DNA from: Anaeramoeba flamelloides
Taxonomy: Eukaryota > Metamonada > Anaeramoebidae
Length of the DNA stretch: 64,000 bases
Assembly: GCA_027625915.1 (NCBI GenBank)
Contig: JANTQA010000057.1
Location: forward strand, 9,920,001 to 9,984,000
Direction: 5' to 3'
Shown here: positions 1-11,564 of the stretch, in pieces
Layout: every line of letters starts with the position of its first letter
How positions within the stretch are numbered: position 1 is the stretch's first letter
Notes under the pieces: generated by a model
What the model was told of the DNA's origin: nothing
The model's input: the letters and a program-made list of their open reading frames with translations, nothing else
Databases searched by the model: none
Translations under genes and position numbers: made by a program

Positions 1-2055
1 ACATAAAAATGAAAAAGAAAAATAACTGAGATTTTCTAACCTAAAAAAATGACAATCATTTCATTCATTTTCAATAAATAAGTCGAACTTTAAATGATCA
101 CATTTTCTTTGATTTTTGATCACTAAATTACTTGGGTTGTTCTGTGTCTTGATAAATCAGATTAATTCCAACAAAAGAGTTGTGGTTTTCTCTTCATTTT
201 ATTGATTTTGATTCTTTTTGTTTTTTGAAAAATTGAAGTTTACAACAACTCTTTTGTGATATAGTATTTGGTAGATTATATTTTTGAACAGATAGGATAC
301 TTCCAAACATACAAAACACCTATTTTATCTTCATATGATATTTTTTTTTTGATTTTATTATTTCTCTCAAGGCCTATATGTTAGTATCAAGATAAATTGT
401 TATGAGGTTGTGTGAGAAAGCTGTTAGGAATTTTACTTGAATCGATCTAATGGAAATTATATTCGCAAATTTTATTCAGTTTTTGTAAATTAAAAATAAT
501 ATTGTTGTTTCATTTCAAGAAAAAATGATCTTCCAATTTTCGGAAATAGGAATTTTGGCGAATTCGATACAATACCAAACCGACTTACGTGGATTATTCT
601 CAAAATATCTCTTTTTAGGAAATAACAAAGGTTTGTTCATCGAAAAAATGCAAATTTACTAAATTTTGAGCCTTTAGAAAAACTTTTAAGTCACTTTTAA
701 TTTACTTCCTTTGATTATGATAAAATATAAAAAAATCTAGAAAAGGTGTGAGGGCTTTAAAAATTGTTCTAAAGGTAAATTTTAACAAAAAGCAGATTTT
801 TTCCGATCCTCTTTTTCATTTTTTGATACAAACTTACAATTTTAGGAAAAATATTCCATTTTTTACTTCTTAGATCTAACTGGACTAAAATTTGTGAGAT
901 TTATCAACCCATAAATACTGATTAGAGCACACAGAAAAATGATTTTAAATTTAAAACATTGGTTAATTAAATAAAAGATTTTATCAAAAAAGAAATTTGA
1001 TTGTTTTTTGAAATGTTTTTAGAACAATATTTAAATAAAAGACTAAATTTTCGTGTGAAAACAGTGAAATTGTTGATGAAAAAACTCTAGAAATGTTTAT
1101 ATAATCTCAGTTCAATCTACATATTCGAATTTCTTATACAAAAAATATGATATTTTTCACAATCCCAACAATTTTCACTAATTTTACCCTTTCTTAAATC
1201 GAGAAAAAAAAATTTATTATACAATTTCATAATTTTCATTTACAAATCTTTAAACCCCTAAATAATTTCTGTTCTGTTCCAAATATTTTTTTCTGTTATT
1301 TGTATTAGTTTGAAATGTTTTTAAATTTGAATTTTTTCTTGAAATTCCCTTAATGTTATTTTTTTGTCAAATTTTCATTCAAAAATACTTATGAATAAAA
1401 TTTTTATTTATTTATTGGTTTGATTTTTGAAAACAAGTTATTTTCAATCATTTTTTTTCAGAATGAAAATTCTTTTTGAGAAGTAAAAGTAAAAACAATA
1501 CAATAATTAAATACTCTCCAGAACTTTAGTGTAGTCCTTAAGGTGCGAAGTAGATCTGATTTATTTTTTTTCCAAAAATTTTAAAAAAAATATTTTTATA
1601 AAGATTTAATCAAACTTAGTAAAAAGATTTCTTTATTAGCTCGAAAAAAATGAATTCTCTTTTTGGAAAATTTATTAATAATTTGTATGGTTTCAGTCCT
1701 TTTTTGTTGAAAATATTTAAATTTTAGAATTTTAACTAATATCTTAATTTGATCAAAAAAATGGAATTTCAAGGTATACTTGAAATTGAAAATTTTTTAT
1801 TTGAAATTAAAATAAATTTTTTTCTCATTTTACTCCATAAATATATGAACTATTGATTACCCAGAACGGTTCTTATTGTGATATAGTGTAAGTTTTCAAA
1901 ATCTATCAATTTTAATCCTTTTTATAATGGTCGTAATTCAAAAAATCCCAAATTTTCCAAATTAATAGCGAAGATGACAAGAAAATCAAAATCTAACTTT
2001 GATTTTAAATTTTCAAATTAGAATCATTTTTCTCAATTTATAATATTTGAATATA
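1..2055. other. Intergenic, AT-rich, with decayed repeat
   Basis: No coding signal on either strand. The part from about 1690 to 2050 resembles, in pieces and order, one arm and the inner flank of the 33343-34169 foldback element (shared stretches around 'gatcaaaaaaatggaattt' and 'gattttaaattttcaaat'). It is probably an old, diverged copy. The rest looks like ordinary AT-rich spacer. Confidence 0.4.
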
Positions 2056-2587
2056 AACCCCATTCCAAAAATTTAGGTACACCTAAAATCAAAAATAAAA
2101 AAAAAATTCAATTTATTGTATATTTTCCAAACGTAAGATTAAATCATACTTAAGTTACTTATTATTAATGCTTTTATGAGTAATATTTATTAAACAAAGA
2201 TAAAAGAAATATAGAAAACAATAAAATAACCATCAGTTTGTCCAAAATGATAAAACAAGCAGCTGACTATAAAATTATATTGATAAATTTGTTGAAATTC
2301 CACCAACAATTGTTGATCAATCAAATGATAAGATTTTCTCAACTAATTATATGTTATGATTCTATATTCAACAAACTCAAAATTAAACTTCTATCAACGA
2401 TTGAAAAAATTATCCAGATCTATGAAATAGATTAAGTAACTGGATAAAAGGGAATGAATACAAGATAGAAAAAGACAAAAAAATGAAATAGTTTGTAAAA
2501 TCAAAATTATTTTGAAATTTGATGTAAAATGCAGTGATCTTATTCTTTCAGCTGTTTAAAATGTGTAATAATTTTTAATATATAGTT
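2056..2587 (+). mobile_element. Family A non-autonomous element, copy 1
   Basis: A 532-bp unit that is repeated in inverted orientation at 35178-35709, which is also 532 bp, and again as a third, shorter copy near 8970-9453. The left end starts TA|AACCCCATTCCAAAAATTT, and the right end is a decayed inverted version of it. The TA flank and terminal sequence match the Tc1-like fossil at 52221-53247, so this is probably a MITE mobilised by that transposase type. A 65-codon open frame inside (2238-2435) has no recognisable domain and is not conserved between copies. I do not call it a gene. Confidence 0.7.
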
Positions 2588-2674
2588 AGAATATATATAT
2601 TATAATATTTAAAAACAAATATATCTAAAGAAAGATAATGAGTAATTCTACAACTTACAGTCTTTTCAAGTCTA

Positions 2675-3089
2675 TCATAAAATTTTAAATAAAACACAAT
2701 TGAATTTTCTATTCTTATTGTCTATTTACAAAAAATTCCCTAATAAGAGTTATTATTCAAAAAAAAATTTCAATAAATGAGCTATTATTCAAATTTTGAA
2801 ATAATTAACAAAAAAAAAATTCAAGATTCCAAGAAAGTTCAAAATTATCAGTCCAAAGAAGTTCAAAAAAAATATCAATATTTACTGATCTTTAAAAATT
2901 TACCATTTTTGAACAATAGTTTTAAGTGCTTCATGAACCTTCAATTTTTTTTTTGTTAATTATTTCAAAATTTGAATAATAGCTCATTTATTGAAATTTT
3001 TTTTTGAATAATAACTCTTATTAGGGAATTTTTTGTAAATGAAAAATCGGAATAGAAAACATAATTGTGTTTTATTTAAAATTTTATGG
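2675..3089. mobile_element. Foldback element, 415 bp
   Basis: Two arms of about 145 bp (2675-2822 and 2942-3089) are inverted copies of each other with few mismatches, separated by a loop of about 120 bp. Both ends are flanked by TA. This is the form of a MITE or foldback DNA transposon. It lies just 3' of the sirtuin gene. No second copy was noticed in the window. Confidence 0.7.
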
Positions 3090-3256
3090 TAGCCTTGGAA
3101 CGGCTGTATATAAATAAATCAAATTAAAAAATAAATTTTAAGGGTTTATTGATATTCAAAATTCAATTTCAAGAAATCAAAAATAAAAGACATCATTAAT
3201 GGCTAAAAAAAAAATAATAAGAATAAAAAATGTTGAAATAATAATAACAACAACAC

Positions 3257-4439
3257 TTAATCAGAATCATCGTCATCAACATTTTGACCAAATACTCGGC
3301 CATAAAAGCCAATTTTTATAGGTTTTTGTTTCGACTTTACTTTTTTTGGTTTTTCTAATTTATTATTTCCATAAATATTTAGGGTTTGATTTTTTGGTAT
3401 TTTTTTCTTGATTAATTTTTTCTTCACTTTTTTTGTTTTTTTTACTTTTTCTTTTTCATTTTCTTTTTTATTTTCATTTTCATTTTTATTATTTAATTTC
3501 TTGACTTTTCTTTCCTTAGCTCTTAATTCAAGTGTTTCTTTAAATGATAGAACAGGGATTTGCAATTCTTTCATCAACAATTTAAAGACTTTATCAGTTT
3601 TGCCCCTAACCAATAGCTTTGAATAGCTATCAAGTGGTGTTCTTTGGAGATTACAAATGGCCATTTTGCCATTTCCATTTTCAACAGGGATTGTTGGTAG
3701 TTTGTTTGCAGGTGCAACTCTTAAGCTTGTCCCAAAGATGAGCGAAAGATCAGAATTTTGAGCTTCATTTAATGCTCTGGAAATGATTTCAGGATTCAAT
3801 ATTTCACCAAAATTGATGATCGAGTCCATTAACGAGCCTCCGCATTCGTCACAGATCCTTCCTGTTAAATGGTTCATTGTTGAAGATTCTGCAACACAAA
3901 ATGGCCTGAAATACTCCTTTTTGCAGTCTTGGCAATATTCTTTGTTTGTGTTTCCATGTAGCTCAGAGATTTTGCCAAGTGGGACGCCCGAATGGACATG
4001 AAGACCGTCCACATTTTGCGACACCAGATGTTTGACAATCCCTCTTTCAATTAAAGTTGCAATTGACATATGTGCAAAAGTTGGTTCTAATAAATTCCAC
4101 GCTTTTTTTACACGTGGTGCCTTTCTTCCTTCGTTTCTACATGTCCAAACACCATTCGGTCCTCGATAATCTGGTATTCCTGCAGAAGTACTGATACCAG
4201 CTCCTTTTGAGATCACAATACAAAAAAAGATTTATTATATGAAGTAAAAATTGATCAAAAAAAAAAAAGATTTTGAATATTTTTTTGTTTTTTTTTTTTT
4301 ATTTCCTTTGTTTTTCTAATTACTTACCTGTATAGACAACAATTTTTTTGGCTTTACGGATCATTTTAGCCATTTTCTTTACTTTTTTTAAGAGTTCATC
4401 TTCTTCATCAAAATATTCTGTTTTGTCTTCTGTGAACAT
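3257..4439 (-). CDS. SIRT7-like NAD-dependent protein deacylase
   Basis: Two exons, 4439-4328 and 4203-3257, joined across a 124-nt intron, give 352 residues. The join restores the sirtuin core VVYTGAGIST across the splice. Visible motifs are GPNGVWT after the NAD-binding loop, SQNVDGLH (about 99-106), catalytic His in SELHGN (H120), and two zinc-binding CxxC pairs (C128/C131 and C155/C158). NLQRTPLD and the DKVFKLLMKEL segment match class IV sirtuins of the SIRT7 branch better than SIRT6. Family knowledge: NAD+-dependent removal of acyl groups from lysines, usually chromatin or nucleolar in SIRT7. The last 90 residues are a Lys-rich low-complexity tail that could serve as a nuclear or nucleolar signal (inference). 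The domain starts almost at the N terminus, without the long SIRT7 N-terminal extension. The start is the first ATG upstream in frame with the core. Stop TAA. Confidence 0.93.
4204..4327 (-). other. Intron of the SIRT7-like gene
   Basis: Donor GTAAGTA and acceptor AAAAG on the minus strand. The intron is phase 1 and 124 nt long. Removing it splits and restores a Gly codon in the conserved TGAGIST loop, which is strong support for the exact boundaries. Confidence 0.92.
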
Positions 4440-5113
4440 TTCAAGCCAAAAAAAAATGATAAATATGAATTTTAAAAAAGTTCTTTTTTAAATAAATAAT
4501 GTTTGAAAAAAAAGATTTATTCTATTTTAATAGGAAATACCAAAAGAAGAAATGATTTTCTTTTAATCACTGCATTTGATCTGATCAAAATGTGTTGTTT
4601 TTTGTTAATTTTCCGTTTTGAATTTTTGAACCAAATCCATCAAGTTTTTTTTTTCCAATTTTATACAAAAATATCTTAGATTTACAACTTGTTTGTTCAA
4701 ATATGAAACAAAACACTTTTCTAAATATGACCAAACTGTGAATTTAACCACAGAAAAATCAAAATTTCCTTTTTTACTTGGGTATGTAAGGATTAATAAT
4801 TTTAACAAAATGTCGATTCAGAATTAAATTTTATTTCACTTTTTTCGAAAAATTTCAAACAATTAATAACCATCACTCATTTCTTATGAGGAGTTCAATA
4901 TAAACCCAATTTTTTCACTTTCCTTTTGTCTTTCAAATTCTTAAAAGACTTTGATTTCAATTTTTTCATCAATTTAAGATTTATTTTTTAAGGTGAGAAT
5001 AAAAATAGCCTTATTTTTGTTTTCTTTTCTATTTTTTTTATTCTTTCTTAATTCTGTTGGTGACTGTTTTTTGTTGATTGATTTTCCAATCAATAAAACA
5101 AAATTTTTATTTC

Positions 5114-5576
5114 ACTTTCCAAGTTGTTTAAGGGTTATCTAAAATAAAGGCACCATAGAGAATTTACGAATTAAAATATCTGTTAAATTAGAATCTTTAT
5201 TTCTTGAGATCCAGAAGAATTATAAAATTTCAAAAATTTAAGAAAAGATAATTTTATCAGATCATATATATAATTGAACTATTATCTAGTAAAAACACAC
5301 AACCCTATCATTTTTCTTCTAATTGAAGTTTTAACTAGTTCCCAATAAATAGTTCTTAATAAATGGACTTTGAAGAAACATGGTCATATTGTGGTTTTTA
5401 CTATCATACTTCAATTAAGTATCTGATTTGTGAAAATTACCTTTTCCTCAAAGTCTAAAAAACTTTATCAATCTTCTGGATCTCAAGAAATAAAGATTCT
5501 AATTCGTCTGATATTTTAATTAGTAAATTCTCTATACTGACTTTATTTTAGATAATCCTTAAACAATTTGGAAAGT
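5114..5576. mobile_element. Family B element, copy 1 (TTAA-flanked)
   Basis: Inverted arms of about 110 bp: left 'gggttatctaaaataaagg' from 5132 and right its inverted form ending near 5560. The arms run inward past a shared 'tctttatttcttgagatcc' block. A TTAA step sits at both ends. The inverted similarity continues about 15 bp outside the TTAA ('actttccaa'), so the true end is uncertain. The inner segment is similar to that of 9591-10424. Confidence 0.65.
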
Positions 5577-6738
5577 TATAAAAGCACCAAATCTTTCTTT
5601 GCAAAATCAATTAAAAATGTTATTACTCAACTTGTTAATTAAGCTTCCATATTGAACTTTTTGAGATTCAGTTTTGATAGAGTTATTTGATTTTAACAGT
5701 AAGATTAATTATTTCTCAGAAAATTATTTATAGATATTGTATTTATTATCAAACTCTATTAAATCGATCCTGAAATTTTGTTGATTATAAATCATTCAAT
5801 TGATTATTATTACTTATGGGGTGTAACTGATCCTTGTTTTGTAAATGATCTCATAATCAAAAATAAACCCGTGATTATTACTGTTTGTATAATAAACAGA
5901 AAAAAGTTTTTGCTTAATTTTCGGATTTCTATTTCAAAAAAGCCCACAAATTACCAACTATTTCTTTGAAAACGTTTATTGAAAAAGAAAAATTAGGAAA
6001 AAAAGGGTATTGTTTTTTCAAATAATATTATAAATATGATTTATTATATTGAATTACTATTTAAAAAAAAAAAAGAGCATAAAAATCATTTGATGTAAAC
6101 TTATAAACAAAAAAATAGGGTTCTTTAAATCAATTTTAAACAATAATGATGGGAATATTGAAAGATTAAAATATTATTTCAGGACAAAAAAAAATGAAAA
6201 AAAGATTATTTTTTTAGATTTAAACAAAAAATAATATGTTAATTTTGAAAAAATTTGAAATAAATAAAGGAATTGTTGAAATAAAAGTATTTAATGTTTT
6301 TTATTATTTCCACTAATTCAAGGTCTAACATCAAAAATTATTTTAAATAGATCCAATTATTTAAGTATTAATCCCTATGTTCCAATAATTTATTCTGAAA
6401 TAAAATAAGAGTAAAATTTTATGTAATGGGTAAAAATAGTCTGAATAATTTTTTTACATTAGATTTTTTTTTTTTTTTTGGATAAATTATCTAATTGCTG
6501 TGAAAATCAAATGGGGATATATAAAAAGGTGTATTTTTTTGGCAATAGTAATATAAAATAATTGCAAATTTAAAATAATATAATTTAGAAAAAAAAATAA
6601 CCCCCTTAAATTTCAATGTAATAATATACTTTTTACAATTATTATTCGAGAGTTTTTCATAAACATTTTAATAGAGATAAAAATACGAAATAAAAAAAAA
6701 TCTAAAAAAACAATTTATTTATTTATATCTTAATACTA

Positions 6739-6761
6739 ATATATATATATATATATATATA
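6739..6761. repeat. (AT)n microsatellite
   Basis: An uninterrupted alternating A/T run of about 23 bp. Other short (AT)n runs lie near 43980-44001 and 44137-44153. Confidence 0.9.
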
Positions 6762-8969
6762 CATTTTTTTCACTAATTTGAATAAAATCGAATTGGAAAA
6801 TACTTGTCAATAAAAAAAATTTTTTTCAATTTTCAGGTTATTTGATTTAGTGTTGTTTTTTCATTTTATAATCTAAAGGTATCCCAAAATAGTTCAAAAT
6901 TTCATCTAATTTATAGTTTGAAAGGAAGTTGAAATCAAAAAATAAAACAAAAATATTCTTGTTTTAAAAAGGTGGGAGCTCTAATTTTTAAAAGTGTTAT
7001 TTAAACAACTTTCAATAGGCAAATACAAAAGTCTTGAGAAACAATTAATTGAAATTTTAATAGATAAAAAAATTTATAGATAATTTTATTCAAAAAAATA
7101 ATAATTCAAGCACTGTCTGAATTCCATTTAAATAAATAGAATTTTTATTCTTGGATTCATTTTTTTTTTATTCACTTATTTAAAGAATGTCCAAGTTGAT
7201 AGAAATTGTTTAAAAAAATAAAACTATTAACTTCGTTTCGTATTTTTTTACAATTTTTAGAAATGTTATTTAATCCTGGCTAAATTTTAACTCTACTGTT
7301 TAATAAATTAGAAAAACAAATAAACATTATTTTCCTATCACTTTTCATCTAATTTTCTTTAAATCGGTAATTTTCGATTGATTTGAATTAAATAATTGAA
7401 CGTGTACTTGAATATAATAATACTATGAATTTTAATAAAAGTATTGAATTGGTTTTTCTTTTAATGAAATTTTCATAATTTTTTGATAATTTTATCTTCG
7501 ACATAATAATAATTTATGGGTAATATTGTTCCTAATTTCTTTCAACTAAAAAGTTATTAAATTATAATTCTTGATTATTTCAAATTTTTTTTTAATATTC
7601 TAAAATTTGAATTCAGATTAAAGAAATTTGAAAATTGAATGGAAAATGTAAATTGGGGAAATTTATAATTCCAAAAAAATAATAATAAAAAAATAGAGAA
7701 TGATGAAAAAATCAAAATTGATGGAAAAGGTTCAAGATAAAATTTATTTTTCATGAAAATGGAACTCTCATGCTTATTTAAACAAAAAATACTCAAAAAA
7801 AGATTAGGAAAAACTGTGGATTTTGTGGCTTCCTTGTCTCTTTTTCTGAATATAGAAAATTCCATGAATTAAAATTTTTAAATCTCCTTTATTTTCTTAA
7901 TTGAAATTGTGATTAACTTTTTAAAAAATATTTCATTGAAAGAACAGTTTTTTTTTTATTTATAATAATTTAAAAATTGAAAATTATTTTTTTTTATCAA
8001 ACAAACCAGTTTCAAAAAAACATTTGATCAATTTTTGAATCATTATTAATAAAAAAAAAAGATAATTACAATTTCAATTTGGTTAAAGTGTTGATTATTA
8101 TAAGAAAATATGTTCATGGGTATTATTGATTCTTGTCAAAGTTAAAATTTCTATGAAGTGTGGAATCTGGATACTGATATATGTTTTATATCATTAATCA
8201 TTTGGGTATTTGTTTCAAATATTTCAATATCTACTACTATTTAAACTATTCAAACATGGTACATTATTATTGTGTGTTTTTTTTTAATACAAATGGTTTC
8301 TAAAGATTGCTAATTATTCAAATTTCTTCTTTTACTTGTAGATTTCAAAATTTTCTATCACTCTAGCATTATTATTTTTATTTTTTATTTTTTTTTTATT
8401 TTTCTGTGAACTGGATTTAATTTTTTTTTTTTTTTAATTAACCAAATTCTTTTTATTTTTCTTTTTTTGACTCTTTATTCGGTTTTTTGTTAATTCTGTT
8501 TTAAATTTTATATCTTTATGGAATTTTTCTGTAAGAAGTTAAAATTGATATTTAAAAAAAAAAAATCAAATACAAAAAATTTTTACTTTGTGAAATTTTT
8601 GAACTGGGAATTTTGTATAAAAAACTGATATTGATTGATAAAAGATTTTGAATAGTGTACTAAGAAATAATTTTGTGTAATTTAAAAAGTTTTAAGAAAA
8701 ATCTATTTCACATACGAAAAAAATAATTATTTTCTTTTTTAATATATAAACGGGTCTATTTTTATTTCAAAATTCCCAAATAAAATTTATTTCCGAAACT
8801 TTATATTGAAAAAAAACAAAAAGAGGGAAAAAAACTCAATATTTTATATTTTGAGATTTATTATTAAGAAATAAGTGATAAAAACTTGTCTGATAAATAG
8901 AAAATTTTGAAGTGACTAAATTTTTGTGTGCTAATTCAAAGTTTGTAAAAAAGACATAGTGATTCAACG

Positions 8970-9453
8970 TATTTTAAACTAATATTTTGTATTTTTCAAA
9001 ACTTCACATTAAATCATGTTTAAGTTGAGCATCAGAAATGTTTCAAAATTTAAATGTTTTGAAATAAAGGAAAAACAATAAAAGATAAAATAAACAATCT
9101 GTGGTAGAAAATTGAAAAAAAAAAACATAGTAAAAAAATTGTATTGATAAGTTTGTTGATATTTAACCAACAAATATCAATCGATCAAAGATTAGATAGC
9201 ATATACATTTGGTATATGTTTTTTTTATTCAACTAAAATCAGTTATAATTTTAATCAATCATTAGAAAAAAATTATGGATCAAAAGAAATAATAAACATT
9301 GCTCAGAAAATAAATGAAAACAAAAAAATATTTGAACAAAAAAATAATATAAATATTTTTGTAAATCCATAATTATTTCCAAAGTGGAAAGAAGGTGTGG
9401 TATTATTATTCTTTAAACTGTTTTAACTATCTCCAAATTATTGGAATTGTGTT
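8970..9453 (+). mobile_element. Family A element, copy 3, left end decayed
   Basis: Follows the order of family A copy 1 from the 'cattaaatcatg' block, through the central palindrome around 'ccaacaaatatcaatcgatc', to a good right terminal repeat ('ccaaattattggaattgtg') followed by TA at 9454-9455. The left terminal repeat is not recognisable, so the start is approximate. Confidence 0.55.
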
Positions 9454-9590
9454 TATAAAGAAGTAGATTTTAATGGTACTTTTCCTAATATCTAAATGAA
9501 GTAAAAAACCATTTTGAATAATTTTTGATAAAGTGAAAACCAAAACAAAAAAAAATCTCTAGAAAAAAAATATAGTTCCTTTTTTTATTA

Positions 9591-10424
9591 TTAAGGACTA
9601 TCTAAAAAAAGGACATTTCTGGGGTATGGGGGTTTAAAACACCACTTTTTTAGACACTTTATCTTTTTCAATTCACCAGAAACCCAAAATTGATAATTTT
9701 TGCGAATTTTTTGCAAATTTTTTTGCAATTTTTAGAACCCAAAAAACATTTTTTTGGATTTTTTAAAATCGTTTGTCATTTTTTTCAGCGCAGCTAATTT
9801 TTAGCAACCTCAAAAAAATGAAAAAGAATTTTTTTTTTCCTTTTAAAGCTAAATTGACGATATTCAATTCCATCGTTTCGAACAAAAAAGTGTTTTTTTT
9901 TTGAGAAAAGCTCACATAAAAAATTTTTTACAAAAAAAGATCAGAACACATAAAGTTTTTTTTACAAATAAGATCAAAAAAATTCTAAAAAGAAAAGATG
10001 AAAAAATAAAAAAATAAAAAAAATTTTTTTCACATTTTTAGAAAAACAAACAATGAAAATGAATGACAAATAAAAAACAAATCACTTCTAACTTTTCCCC
10101 TTTTCATTTTAAATTATTTTAAAAATGACAAAGAAAAATTTGCATTTCGATAAATTTAATGATCATATCCCAACCATGTTCGTTCTAATTGAAGTGTTGT
10201 CTTACAATCAATTTTTACCTCTGAAAATGAAAGTTAGAACAAATATGGTTGGGATATGGTTTTCAGTAATAGGTTTGCTAATGAGAATCTGATCTGTCAA
10301 AATTACCAATTCCTAAAAATCTGAAATTTGATAGTTCTTCTGGATACTAAGAAATAAAGACAACATTTCACTTGTGTTTTAATCCCTGTAAAGGCAATAG
10401 TGGCCTTATTTTAGATAACCCTTA
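9591..10424. mobile_element. Family B element, copy 2 (TTAA-flanked)
   Basis: Begins TTAAGGACTATCT and ends AGATAACCCTTAA. The right 100 bp ('cttctggata', 'aagaaataaagac') parallels the right arm of the 5114-5576 element. TTAA ends with short inverted termini are what piggyBac-type elements leave, but no transposase remains. It contains a second, internal hairpin (10165-10257), formed by 'catatcccaaccat' and its inverse. Confidence 0.55.
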
Positions 10425-11564
10425 AGTGTTATTGGATCTAAAGGTAGTTTTCTTATGGAACTTGATTTTTAAAAAATGAATTTTAGAAAAATACCTTTTT
10501 GAAATAAAGTTAAAAATTCAAAATAAGTTATTGATCAATCAAGATCCAAACCACTTAGATCTACACTCTACATCAGATTTCAGTTTTTTTTCTGTTTGAA
10601 GGATAGTACTCCTTGAATTAAAAAATAAAGGAATAAAATTTAAGGAAAAATTTTTTTCCTGATACCAAATAAAAAAAATCATCAAATTTTAGGTTGATCA
10701 AAAAAATTGAATTTTAATATTTTCGAAATTTTGGAGTTTTAGATTTGACAGCCAACCATTAAGATGGTGTGAAAATTTTTCGAATTTCTTCTTGCATAGT
10801 TACAATAAAAAGGCTTTTTTATTTAAAAGAACCACTCAAATGGAAAATCCTTAACCAAGATTACTCAAAACTATTAAAGTGTGCCTGTTATAAAAAAAAA
10901 ATTTAAATAAATAAAAGCCCTAATATTTTATCAATTTTTGATTGAAAAAGAATTAGAATTGTTTATCAACCAAATTAAAAAATTTAGGATCTAACAAATT
11001 TAGTAACACTTCAAAAACTTTTTAAAACCTCTCTCTTTTTTTTAAAAATTGCAACTTCAATTTATCAAAATTTCTTTTTAATTTGACTTGTTTGAAAAAA
11101 AAAATCAAACAGTTTTTGTATTAATTATTTACAAAGATTGTTTGTTTCTATTTTTGAGATTAAAAAGTTATCTTTTATGATAAATAATTAGAAGAAAAAT
11201 CAAAAAAAAATCTTTTACCAAACTATTCTTTAAACCTTTTGAAAATAATCTAAAAAACCTAAAACTAAAAAACAATCTTGGAAACAAATATCAAAAAAAT
11301 TTACATTTATTTAATTATTTCCCTTTCATTCAATCTTTATTTTTTTGATAAATAAAAAAAAAAATTTTCAAACTTTTCATTTTCTTAAATTTTTTTTTCT
11401 CTTTTCCTTTTTCATTTTTGAATTGAATTTCAAAATATAAAACGATCTTTTTTTTGAATTCAGTTGGGAACACAACAAAACTTAACAAAACAAAAAAAGA
11501 ACATAACAAAACAAAACAAAAACAAAGAAAAATAAAAAAAAAAAAGAACAACAAAAACAAAACA

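Larger units (their letters stand above)
4440..11564. other. 7.1-kb intergenic region with DNA elements
   Basis: No gene recognised. It holds two TTAA-flanked family B elements (5114-5576 and 9591-10424), a family A copy (about 8970-9453), and an (AT)n run at 6739-6761. Short open frames at 4605-4808, 5778-5969 and 7575-7865 have AT-driven composition (F, I, K, N, L) and no motif. The remainder is AT-rich spacer with many A and T runs. Confidence 0.6.

Noticed and set aside
2238-2435. 65-codon frame in family A copy 1
   Set aside because: It is not open in the other copies, and its composition follows the AT background.
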